The notes under the pieces were generated by a model. It was not told the origin of the DNA and did not search any database. It saw nothing but the letters and a program-made list of their open reading frames with translations. 64,000 nt of DNA from CAYZXL01 sp964482435 (GTDB lineage Bacteria; Auribacterota; JABMQX01). Below are positions 25,797 through 33,646 of the stretch, piece after piece. How positions within the stretch are numbered: position 1 is the stretch's first letter; every line of letters starts with the position of its first letter. The DNA lies in the NCBI GenBank assembly GCA_964482435.1, contig CAYZXL010000001.1, positions 62,001-126,000 on the forward strand, given 5' to 3'. The translations under genes were made by a program, and so were the position numbers.

Positions 25797-26909
25797 TCAA
25801 TACGCGCCGTATTTCAAGCCACACTCGATGTACTGGAGGTAATTCTCCTCGGTCTTCTTTGAGAGGGGGACGTTGATTGGCGCGGCGGTGGGCATCAGGA
25901 CAAACCCGCCGCCTTCCTTAGCCTCTTCCATCGCCTTTTTGACTAAGGCGTCTATCCTGTCGCGGTCGGAGTGCTCCAGTTCTCTCAGCTCGATATTCCC
26001 GAAGAGACACAGGTTTTTGCCGTACTTTTTTTTGACATCGGCCATCTCGATGTCTCCGTCGGGCGGCGGCTCAATCGGGTCCAATCCTTCCGCACCTGCC
26101 TCCACGATCTGGTCGAGGATTCTGCCTATTTTGCCATGGCAATGGACACGGGCAAAGCCGCCAGCCTCTCTGATAGCCCGGCATACGTCCTTGAGGTAGC
26201 CGGTCACGCACTCGCGAAAATGCTCCGGAGAAAGGTACGGGGGCGTGACGTATTCGGGACCGCAGATTCGGAAAATGACATCCCTGACATCGTGCCGGAG
26301 GATTTGCCCCAGGCACACCATCTGGCGCTCGTGAACAGCGTCAAGGAATCGCTTCATTCGCTTTCGCTCTGAGAGGGCATAGACGAGGAATTGCCCCATC
26401 TCAAAAAGCTCGGCGACCAGACAGACCGGGTCATCTATGGAAATCATCATTACGCCCTTTTCACCGAGCGCCTGTCGTTCCGCCAAAAAACGCGCCATGT
26501 CCAGTTCGGGAGCTTCGTATGGAACCGAAAGGTAGCGGTCAATATCCTCGATGTCCTTTAGAAGGTGTTCGAGAACCCAGAGCGTGTGGAGGTCGTCGTC
26601 CAGGCGGTGCAGGGAGGTCAGCTTGCCCTTCGGTGTGTGGAGAGTCGTGCGGTTGAAGGCGCTCTTCCCTTCGCGCCAGCTCTCGGTTTCGATTCCGGCG
26701 ACGGTGGGACATTTCCAGTCAAGGTGGAACATGTAAATGCAGTCGGTTTTCTTGCGAATCGCCCGCATCAGGCGTGCGTAAGACGGCTCGTTGTTTTCCC
26801 AGGCGTTCTCGTTCCAGCCGACCAGCTCGTACGTCGAAATCGGGACGCGGTCGGTTGGCTGATGCCGAAGACACCGGAGAAGTCTCTCTCTGGATGAAAG
26901 CTCAGGCAC
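25797..26909 (-). CDS. Uroporphyrinogen-decarboxylase-like (MtaA/UroD superfamily) protein
   Basis: GTG 26909 is preferred because AGGAG (26922-26918) lies 8 nt upstream; the longer frame starts at TTG 26939. The 370-residue product has the UroD-fold opening (SSRERLLRCLRHQPTDRVPI) and PVCLVAELFEMGQFLVYALS. The C-terminal barrel contains FARVHCHGKIGRILDQIVEA, DPIEPPPDGDIEMADVKKKY and NLCLFGNIELREL. Catalytic residues of true HemE are not evident. The H-C-H-G segment resembles the zinc/corrinoid methyltransferase branch (MtaA/MtbA-like). These proteins are numerous in planctomycete-like genomes, often with isomerases and oxidoreductases of sugar metabolism, and most have no assigned substrate. 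No corrinoid protein is adjacent. Confidence 0.85.
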   Translation of the reverse strand: MPELSSRERLLRCLRHQPTDRVPISTYELVGWNENAWENNEPSYARLMRAIRKKTDCIYMFHLDWKCPTVAGIETESWREGKSAFNRTTLHTPKGKLTSLHRLDDDLHTLWVLEHLLKDIEDIDRYLSVPYEAPELDMARFLAERQALGEKGVMMISIDDPVCLVAELFEMGQFLVYALSERKRMKRFLDAVHERQMVCLGQILRHDVRDVIFRICGPEYVTPPYLSPEHFRECVTGYLKDVCRAIREAGGFARVHCHGKIGRILDQIVEAGAEGLDPIEPPPDGDIEMADVKKKYGKNLCLFGNIELRELEHSDRDRIDALVKKAMEEAKEGGGFVLMPTAAPINVPLSKKTEENYLQYIECGLKYGAY

Positions 26910-27099
26910 TGATGCCACTCCTGCACATAGGCGATTCAACCGGACGGATGCTTATATCGCGCGACCGCCCCGCGAACCCGGCGCCGGTCGGGCCTCGGCT
27001 CGAAGGATCGGGATATTTGAAGTTCAGGCGCCGGTTCAAAAGCCCAGTCACGGGCGGTTGGTGCGATATATCCATGCTGCTGGGGCGTCGTCCGTCCTT

Positions 27100-28620
27100 T
27101 CAAGGTAAATCGAGAATGCGATAGAACCGATGCCTCACCGAGGCGTCTGTCGGAGGAATACCGGTCAGCGTCCCGTCGTCGGTGGCCCTCAAGAAGGGAC
27201 TATCCGCCAGAATTGGGATGCCGAGGGCTTGCCATGTCATATTCGCGCCGGGGAGCTCGTTTGAGTACTCGACCTGATAAGTCTCGCCAGGGATGGACTC
27301 GAACGCTAATTGCGCTGTCTCTCCGAAACCGATGCGCCCCCAGGGTCTCCTTATCCGGACCGAGTCGAAAACCTCGCCATCAGGCCGCGTCGCCAGAAGG
27401 GTCATCTCCCATGTCTCCTTCCCCAGCGGCGTCACGTCAATTTTTATGAAACTGTAAGACGTGTTGTCGAAGGCTTTTGTGTAAAAGGTCTGGTTGGCCT
27501 CGTCCCAAATCCAGGAGCCTGGCACGTCCCAACCGCTGGTTCTCTGGTACAAAGGAGCTCCGCCCCCTCCAGCCACGAAATAGACAATGCGATAGTTGTC
27601 GGCATAAGTCTCGCAGCGCTCATAGAAGTGGTTGTGAGAAGTGAAAACTGCGTCCACGCCGTGTTCCCGGAACAGCGGATCGAGAAACCTCATCTTCATA
27701 GAAGCCCCCGGCCCGTACGGCCCCGTGGTGTAGGGAGAGTGGTGAAAGCAAACGAAAGTGAAAGGACATTCTCGTTTTGCACTCGTTAGCTGGTTGACCA
27801 ACCACTCGTACTGAGGACTTCCCGGATGGATGTCTGGCGGACCGTCCGTCAGGATGGTGTTCAGGTCGTATTCCGGGTCGGAGTCGTTGTTCACATCCAG
27901 CACAATCACGTAAACCGGGCCGTAGCGGAAGGAGTAAAATCGGTCGGACCATTCCGGGTGCTCACCTTCCAGCCCATTTTCAGGGAGAACGAAATAGGAC
28001 TGAAACTTGAGGACCGCGTCGTCTTCGTACGTTCCTCCGACAGCCATGTACTCATGGTTCCCAACAAGCGGGTAGAACGGGGCGTTTCCAACGAGGCTCT
28101 CATCAGTGGACTGAGAACCCACGGTTCTCCAGAAGGACGACCAGGAATAGCTCGAGTTGCCATACGTGACAAGGTCACCCGTGTGGACGACGAACGCCGG
28201 AGAGCTGCTTTTGATGGCCGCCACCACAGCCTCGTGGCCTGGGCCGTCGCCACGCGTATCGCCATAGACGACGAAACTGAAAGAGGTCCTTTCCGTCGGG
28301 GGTGTCCTGAAACCGCCGCTGAACGAGGGTCCTTCGCCTTCAGCCGGAACTTTGACGCGGTAGCGGTATGCGCTTCCCGGCTGCAAATCGGTCAGGCGAG
28401 CTTCATGCCGCTCCGCCACGCCAACGCTCAAGGTGGCAACCTCAGTACTTCCGTCCACCCAGTATTCAATGGTTCCATCGCTGGGTTCATCGCTCTCCCA
28501 GCAGACGACGATGGAGGTCTCGGTAACGCTTTGCAGACACGGGCCAACCGAGAAGGACGGTTCGGCGCCTGGTTGCGTTGCGATACAACAGGCTGCCGCG
28601 AGGAGCGCAAGGCACGCCAT
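27100..28620 (-). CDS. Secreted purple-acid-phosphatase-like metallophosphoesterase
   Basis: ATG 28620 begins a signal peptide (MACLALLAAACCIATQ). An upstream ATG 28770 with GAGG is an alternative but gives an unlikely N-terminus. The 506-residue protein starts with a fibronectin-III-like domain (SVGPCLQSVTETSIVVCWES ... RLTDLQPGSAYRYRVKV), the standard N-terminal domain of purple acid phosphatases. The metallophosphoesterase core follows with all metal blocks: VVYGDTRGDG, VVHTGDLVTYG, LVGNHEYM, VCFHHSPY and FTSHNHFYER. A ~75-residue C-terminal module ends RFYRILDLP. It probably releases phosphate from extracellular esters. No phosphate-regulon partners are adjacent. Confidence 0.9.
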   Translation of the reverse strand: MACLALLAAACCIATQPGAEPSFSVGPCLQSVTETSIVVCWESDEPSDGTIEYWVDGSTEVATLSVGVAERHEARLTDLQPGSAYRYRVKVPAEGEGPSFSGGFRTPPTERTSFSFVVYGDTRGDGPGHEAVVAAIKSSSPAFVVHTGDLVTYGNSSYSWSSFWRTVGSQSTDESLVGNAPFYPLVGNHEYMAVGGTYEDDAVLKFQSYFVLPENGLEGEHPEWSDRFYSFRYGPVYVIVLDVNNDSDPEYDLNTILTDGPPDIHPGSPQYEWLVNQLTSAKRECPFTFVCFHHSPYTTGPYGPGASMKMRFLDPLFREHGVDAVFTSHNHFYERCETYADNYRIVYFVAGGGGAPLYQRTSGWDVPGSWIWDEANQTFYTKAFDNTSYSFIKIDVTPLGKETWEMTLLATRPDGEVFDSVRIRRPWGRIGFGETAQLAFESIPGETYQVEYSNELPGANMTWQALGIPILADSPFLRATDDGTLTGIPPTDASVRHRFYRILDLP

Positions 28621-28814
28621 CGCTTCGACGGTAATTCCTTTTGCGGCGCGGGCGATGCAGCCCCACGGAGAACAGAAGAGACCTTCTGTCTGCTTTGACG
28701 GGACGCACTCCCGTGAGACAGGTCTTCCTGAGCGTGCGTTCGGCCGAGCCAAGAGGAGGTCGTAATGCATCGTTCCTCAAGCTATGATTCTAAATCGCCG
28801 CGAGCAATTCCGCA

Positions 28815-29125
28815 ACAATTATGGGGGTGGCTACTTTTGAGTGGCACACCTTGTGGCTCTTCGGCCGTTGCTCCCGTGGCGCCCGAGAAGGGTAACGCCG
28901 TGGTGCCGTCGGCGCCATAGTCGTGAGGGCGTCCCGCCCTCACATGGGACCCAGCCCGGCAACATGTTTTCGCCTTGGCGGAGTCGAACCGGGGGCAAGA
29001 TGCCCCCGACACAGCCGGCAGGATGCCGGCGGTACAGCGGCACAGGCCCCTGGCCCCATTCCTCCATCGCCAACTATCGCCGATCCGACGCCTCGCCACT
29101 GAAAAGTAGCCGCACCCACAATTAT
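28815..29125. mobile_element. MITE-like element, copy 2, with 8-bp target duplication
   Basis: The element occupies 28823-29117 (295 bp). Its 23-bp terminal inverted repeats (28823-28845 and 29095-29117) match at 20 positions and share GGCTACTTTT. The perfect direct repeat ACAATTAT flanks it (28815-28822 and 29118-29125). Internal hairpins GTGAGGGCGTCCCGCCCTCAC, GGGGGCAAGATGCCCCC and CCGGCAGGATGCCGG are the same as in copy 1. It has no coding capacity, so transposition would depend on an enzyme encoded elsewhere. Confidence 0.85.
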
Positions 29126-29431
29126 AAGCGAAGCACCGGGTCCTTTGAGACTTTTTTCGCGGTGCAGGTGTAATCCCTCACTACAGGGGGGATCGAGATT
29201 CTGCGGAGGCTCAGTAGTCCGTTTCATAAGTTCCATCACGCATTTTTTTGACGCGTCCATTTGGCTGGAAAATCCGGCTGAAGTCCCGCCGATGGCGCGA
29301 TGGCTAAACGAGAGTGCCGCCTGAAGCCCGGCACGCGCTGCTGGTGTTTGGAGCGGTTGGTCAATCCAGATCATCGTTTATGGTTCGTGATTTCATTTGC
29401 GAAAGCGTGTGCTTAGTTGCGGCGGGGGGTC

Positions 29432-30023
29432 GGGTGCGGCTACATTTGACAGGCGGACTCGGAGCGTGGGCCTCGGGGGAAGGCGTCCCCCGCGGAACGC
29501 GGGGTGGGATCAACTCCAACGCCGCTGATTGGTGGTTAGGGTCGTCTCCAGGAGAATTTTCGAGAAGGCAGGAGTGATTGTGTGTCGCCCCCTGCGGGGG
29601 CTTGATTGAATTTGGGCTTCTGGTTCCACGGGTTGACACCCGTGGCTACTGTGTTTCATCCCCTGCGGGGATTCGCGGGATTCCGCGGGGCCTGTGCCCG
29701 AGACATACGGTTGGCTTGTTTCGCTTAGCTGGGGCAGGCGCGGAATTGCCTCGCCGGGTTTCCGCCGCGAGGCCTTGCAGGTTTCAGCCCCATAGGGGCG
29801 ACATTCCCCTCGCCTCGGGCGTAAGCCCGTGGATGCCGAAGAGACAACCCAACTCCAATCCCGCCGACGGCGGGAAGGGGGCGCCACACCCAATTGAGCT
29901 GGGCTGCTGGTTCCACTCTCTTTCATGCCGCCTACGGGGGGATTGACAGGACACCAGCGCCTTTGCCCTTACAGGATGCCGGCGGTGTAAAGCCCCACCT
30001 GCCACTCAAGCGTAGCCGCATCC
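29432..30023. mobile_element. Composite palindromic region bounded by MITE-type terminal repeats
   Basis: The left end 29432-29454 (GGGTGCGGCTACATTTGACA and 3 more bases) and right end 30001-30023 (GCCACTCAAGCGTAGCCGCA and 3 more) match the MITE terminal repeats in opposing orientation. Between them lie the inverted copy of the module element (29573-29900) and a stub of MITE interior (CAGGATGCCGGCGGT near 29970). No 8-bp flanking duplication is visible, so the ends may derive from different copies. Nothing in 28780-30090 codes for protein. Confidence 0.55.
29573..29900. repeat. Palindromic-module element, copy 2 (inverted)
   Basis: Modules in order: GCCCCCTGCGGGGGC (29587-29601), CCACGGGTTGACACCCGTGG (29626-29645), ATCCCCTGCGGGGAT (29658-29672), GCCCCATAGGGGC (29787-29799) and CCTCGGGCGTAAGCCCGTGG (29813-29832), then GGGGGCGCCACACCCAATTG. 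This is the exact reverse of the order at 18047-18336. The spacing differs mainly by ~100 extra bases between the third and fourth modules. Confidence 0.75.
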
Positions 30024-30038
30024 TTTGGCGGCGGCCTC

Positions 30039-30068
30039 TGGACAAGGGAACCGGCGATTTGGTAATAT
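30039..30068 (+). promoter_or_regulatory. Candidate sigma-70 promoter for the TPR protein gene
   Basis: TGGACA (30039-30044), an 18-bp spacer and TAATAT (30063-30068), matching five and four of six consensus bases. It would give a short ~16-nt leader containing the GGAGG ribosome site of GTG 30091. It sits just past the right end of the composite repeat. Confidence 0.35.
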
Positions 30069-30090
30069 TCGCTGTCGTTCGGAGGAATCC

Positions 30091-31203
30091 GTGATTGAGA
30101 TATATGACATCACAAACGGAAAGCTGAAATATTCCGCCTACTCCTTCTGGCAATTGTGCGAGATGATGGAGCAGGATTACGCTTATCACGCGGAGGAGGA
30201 AGACGGTATTGTGCGATGGGTCGAGCAAAAGGCGGAAGAGCTTTGCCGGGAGGGAAGGGAAAAGGACATCCGAGAGCGGGTTGAGAAACTGGCCATGTTC
30301 GGCGAAACCAACGGGCATCGCGGTATCGCCTCTCGGCTCAAGCTTTTTCTCGGAGAGATGGCGTCTGGGGGCGGCGACCACGAATCGGCTATCGGGCATT
30401 TTGAGAAGGCAGTCAGCCTTGTGCCGCAGGACGTTAAAGCGCTTCACCGGCTGGCAAAGGAGCTGTCCGCGATGGGGCTGCACCAGAGAGCGGCGGAGGT
30501 TCTCCGAAAGGCAAATGGCATATTCCCGTCCGAGCAGGCGCACCTCGCACTCGCGGCGGTGTTGGAAAAGCTGAACGGGCCGAAGGACCGGGAGAAAACT
30601 CTCCGGTCTCTCCTGAGGAACTACCCTCGCTCAATCAGCGGGATGCACATGCTTGTGCAGTTCTATCGGCAGCGTGGCAAGAAGAGGGCAGCCGCTCGGT
30701 TAGCACAGCGAATCGTTGACCTCCGGCCGGAACGCGAGGACCGTCCCGAACCCTTCCTCGGCGAATTCACGGATGCCATGATCTGGTCGAAGTACATTTA
30801 CGAAGCGAGAAAAGCGGAGGGCGTTCTGGAGTCTCTCGACGAGGAACAGGGAAGAAACCCGCACGCATGGTTGAGCCTCCTCAAGGCGGTCATGCTGTAC
30901 AAGCTCGATAAGAGGCTATGTCGCGAGGAGTGCTGTTGCGAGTTGGCGAAATACTTTCATGGGATTGAGTACGACAAGAGCGCCGTTGCGACGAGCCTTC
31001 GAGAGATTGTTGAGGTGTTCGGGGAGGAGTTCTCGCAAGGCGTCGTTCGATTCATCAAGGGTCAATTCGCGAAGAGTCTGTTGCGGCGGGAGAGGCGGGA
31101 ACACGCTCCTGAAATATCTCAAACATTATCCCCGGCGGAACCCTGCAATCAATTGGTGCCCGGACATCGCACCCGCAATCTTCGCAACGGCGTGAAAACT
31201 TAG
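30091..31203 (+). CDS. TPR-containing cytoplasmic protein
   Basis: GTG 30091 has GGAGG (30081-30085) 5 nt upstream. The 370-residue product has no signal peptide. It starts with a ~60-residue acidic region (IEIYDITNGKLKYSAYSFWQ), then helical TPR-like pairs: HESAIGHFEKAVSLVPQDVK, LHRLAKELSAMGLHQRAAEV, AHLALAAVLEKLNGPKDREK and MHMLVQFYRQRGKKRAAARL. A Cys-rich stretch (LCREECCCELAKYF) lies near residue 280. TPRs mediate protein-protein contacts; the partner is unknown. The gene converges on prfB with 28 bp between the stop codons and no obvious terminator hairpin. Confidence 0.8.
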   Translation: MIEIYDITNGKLKYSAYSFWQLCEMMEQDYAYHAEEEDGIVRWVEQKAEELCREGREKDIRERVEKLAMFGETNGHRGIASRLKLFLGEMASGGGDHESAIGHFEKAVSLVPQDVKALHRLAKELSAMGLHQRAAEVLRKANGIFPSEQAHLALAAVLEKLNGPKDREKTLRSLLRNYPRSISGMHMLVQFYRQRGKKRAAARLAQRIVDLRPEREDRPEPFLGEFTDAMIWSKYIYEARKAEGVLESLDEEQGRNPHAWLSLLKAVMLYKLDKRLCREECCCELAKYFHGIEYDKSAVATSLREIVEVFGEEFSQGVVRFIKGQFAKSLLRRERREHAPEISQTLSPAEPCNQLVPGHRTRNLRNGVKT

Positions 31204-31231
31204 AAATGCCCGCCCACGCGGCTGTCTCTTT

Positions 31232-32330
31232 TTAGCCGAATTCCTTGAGGTACGGGTGAATAAACTGGTTGAGGTCTCCGTCCATCACCGCCTGCACGTT
31301 TGATGTCTCGACTTTCGTTCGGTGGTCCTTGACCATCGTGTAGGGTTGAAACACGTAAGACCGAATCTGGCTTCCCCAGGCGATCTCCTTCTTGGCGCCG
31401 TATTCTTTCTTCAACTGCTCCTCTCTCTTCTTCATCTCGTGCTCGTACAAGCGAGAGCGCAGGACTTTCATGGCCGTGGCTTTGTTCTTATGCTGAGACC
31501 TCTCGTTCTGACAGCTCACAACGATCCCCGTCGGGATGTGCGTTATTCGCACAGCAGAATCCGTGACGTTGACGTGCTGCCCACCGTGCCCGCTCGAACG
31601 GAAGGTCTCTACCCGGAGGTCCTTCTCGTCAATTTCAATTTTGACGTCATCCTCGACCTCCGGGGAGACATCCACTGAAGCAAAGGACGTGTGCCGGCGC
31701 TTATTGGCGTCGAAGGGCGAGATGCGAACCAGCCGATGGACGCCTTTCTCCGCCTTCAGGTAACCGTAGGCACACTCGCCCCGGGTAACTGCTGTCACGT
31801 TCTTTATTCCGGCAGCCTCGCCGGGGAGTATGTCAATGAGTTCGATGTTATAGCCGTTCTTCTCCGCCCATCTCTTGTACATCCGGAGGAGCATCTCAGC
31901 CCAGTCGCACGCCTCCGTCCCCCCTGCTCCGGCATTAATGCTCAGAATGGCGTTCCTCTTATCGTTCGGGCCGCCGAGCATCTTCTTAAGCTCGACGCGG
32001 TTGAGCTCCGCCGCAAGCGTGTCCAGTTCCGCAAAAAGCTCGCGAAGAGATGCTTCCGGGTTCTCCTCTTCCGCGGCCAGCTCCAGAAGGACCCTCGCGT
32101 CCTCCAGACCCGCACTCACAGCAAGAATTGGCTCAACCCATTCCCGAAGCTGATTAGCCTGAGCAATCTGGCTCTGGGCGATTTCGGGTTTGTCCCAGAA
32201 GTCGGGGCGGGACATCGTTTCCTGAAGGGAGGCGAGCTCCTTCGACTTCTCCTCGAAGTCAAAGATACTCCTTCATTTTCAAGAGGCGGGCTTGCAGGTC
32301 GGTAAGTCGCTCCTTCACTTCATCAAGCAT
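31232..32330 (-). CDS. prfB: Peptide chain release factor 2 (programmed +1 frameshift)
   Basis: RF2 ends translation at UGA and UAA. The gene has two reading frames. ATG 32330 encodes 23 residues ending K-E-Y-L and stops at an in-frame TGA (32261-32259). Decoding then moves +1 and continues D-F-E-E-K to 31232, for about 365 residues in total, the usual RF2 length. Domain marks are SPFDANKRRHTSFASV (the SPF stop-codon-recognition motif) and SSGHGGQHVNVTDSAVRITH (the GGQ peptidyl-hydrolysis motif). It lies 12 bp after rph on the same strand, so the two are probably co-transcribed. RF2 controls its own level because low RF2 favours the frameshift. Confidence 0.97.
32258..32273 (-). promoter_or_regulatory. 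prfB programmed frameshift site
   Basis: The minus strand reads AAGGAG TAT CTT TGA C. The internal Shine-Dalgarno AGGAG (32272-32268), three bases before the slippery CTT (32264-32262) and the UGA-C context (32261-32258) all match the classic RF2 autoregulatory site. Confidence 0.95.
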
Positions 32331-32342
32331 TCCAGAACACTC

Positions 32343-33104
32343 CTATCTGGTCTCACGAATTGCTTGCGATACAGCTTCTTTTTGTATTTCTATTATATCT
32401 TTTATCCCCCTTTTGGCAACCAAAAGCATCTGCTGCAATGCTCGGTTGCTGAAGGGACGGCGCTCGGCGGTCGCCTGCACCTCGACGAGCCTTCCGCTCT
32501 CAGTGGCGGCGACGTTCATGTCAACCTCCGCCCGGCTGTCCTCCTCGTAGCACAAATCAAGCAGGATTGTTCCGTCAACAATTCCGACGCTGACTGCCGC
32601 CATGTGCTCTCGCCAGAGGGGAGACGAGACCGAGAGAGCGTTTTTGACCTTCTTTAAGGCGATTGCAAGGGCGACAAATCCACCGGAGATTGCAGCGGTC
32701 CGCGTTCCGCCGTCCGCTTGAAGAACATCGCAGTCAATCCAGACGGTTCTTTCGCCAAGGGCCTGCAAGTCCACGACCGAACGAAGGCTTCGCCCGATCA
32801 GACGCTGAATCTCATGGGTTCTTCCGCCGATCTTGCCCCGGGAGGATTCGCGCGGGGTTCGCCGCTTGCCCGACGCGAATGGCAGCATCGAGTATTCGGA
32901 AGTCACCCAGCCTGCCTGCTCCTCCTTCGACTCCTCCTTCAGCCACCTCGGAACGGCTTCCTCGACGGAAGCCGCGCAGACGAGCTTTGTTTTTCCGAAT
33001 TCCACATAGACGCTGGCGAGGGGCTGTTCCAGGTAATTCGGAATTATCTTTATCGGGCGAAGCTCGTGGGGCTTGCGTCCATCAATTCGATTGCCTTTCG
33101 ACAA
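32343..33104 (-). CDS. rph: Ribonuclease PH
   Basis: RNase PH trims tRNA 3-prime ends using phosphate. TTG 33104 is preferred because GGAGG (33117-33113) lies 8 nt upstream, giving 253 residues, close to the family norm; a more distal TTG at 33179 would add 25 residues. Characteristic blocks are NRIDGRKPHELRPIKI, GWVTSEYSMLPFAS, THEIQRLIGRSLRSVVDL, TVWIDCDVLQADGGTRTAAI and DLCYEEDSRAEVDMNV. The RLIGRSLR and QADGGTR segments carry the phosphate- and metal-site residues. It is the first gene of an apparent rph-prfB operon. Confidence 0.95.
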   Translation of the reverse strand: MSKGNRIDGRKPHELRPIKIIPNYLEQPLASVYVEFGKTKLVCAASVEEAVPRWLKEESKEEQAGWVTSEYSMLPFASGKRRTPRESSRGKIGGRTHEIQRLIGRSLRSVVDLQALGERTVWIDCDVLQADGGTRTAAISGGFVALAIALKKVKNALSVSSPLWREHMAAVSVGIVDGTILLDLCYEEDSRAEVDMNVAATESGRLVEVQATAERRPFSNRALQQMLLVAKRGIKDIIEIQKEAVSQAIRETR

Positions 33105-33179
33105 ATCGTCCACCTCCGCAAAGACGGATTTGAGATTCACAGAGAGAGATGATATTCGCTCCAGGTATTCCAGTGTCAA

Positions 33180-33646
33180 GAGCGAAATTCCGGAGCCGGT
33201 AGGGGCTCAGCCGTGGGAGCGGATGGCAGCCAGCGCATATCGTCGGCGGGATCAACCTACTCAGCATGATGACAAAGCGTGCGCGGCGCCCGGCAGGCGG
33301 CCCACTTTGCGTCCCTGGCGTCTTGGCGAGAGAACAAACGTCGTCACAAAGCTCCTCTTCCCCCTTCGCAGCGATCTCGCAAAGACGCAGAGGCACCAAG
33401 AGACATACACGTTTCCTCTGCTTTCTCTGTGGTGAGTTCCTCCCATAGCTGAAGGGGCACCGGACCGGCGAGAAAATTGATGACTTTGGGATGCGTTCTT
33501 GAGAAAATGCAGTCCCAAAAAACGTTGAGTCGAAAAGCCGCGGAAGTCAGGGTGAGCTCGGCGGTTCCGTGTTCCAACTGGTCAAGCTCAGCTCAGCGAG
33601 ACGCTTCGCGGTCCACAATGTGTCGTGAAAAGCGTGGAGGAGATTG
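33180..33646. other. Divergent intergenic region between rph and ppdK
   Basis: No gene is supported. The left part contains a degraded dispersed repeat (GCGTCTTGGCGAGAG near 33319 and CGCAAAGACGCAGAGGCACC near 33379) related to the inverted repeat at 3163-3230. The right end has GGAGG (33636-33640) for ppdK. Promoters for both flanking genes must lie here, but I see no clear hexamers. Confidence 0.5.

Noticed and set aside
28975..29000. tRNA-like T-loop (GGTTCGACTCC on the minus strand)
   Set aside because: No acceptor stem, anticodon arm or D-arm pairs with it, and the segment is part of the MITE interior with a different sequence (GGTTCAATCC) in the other copy.
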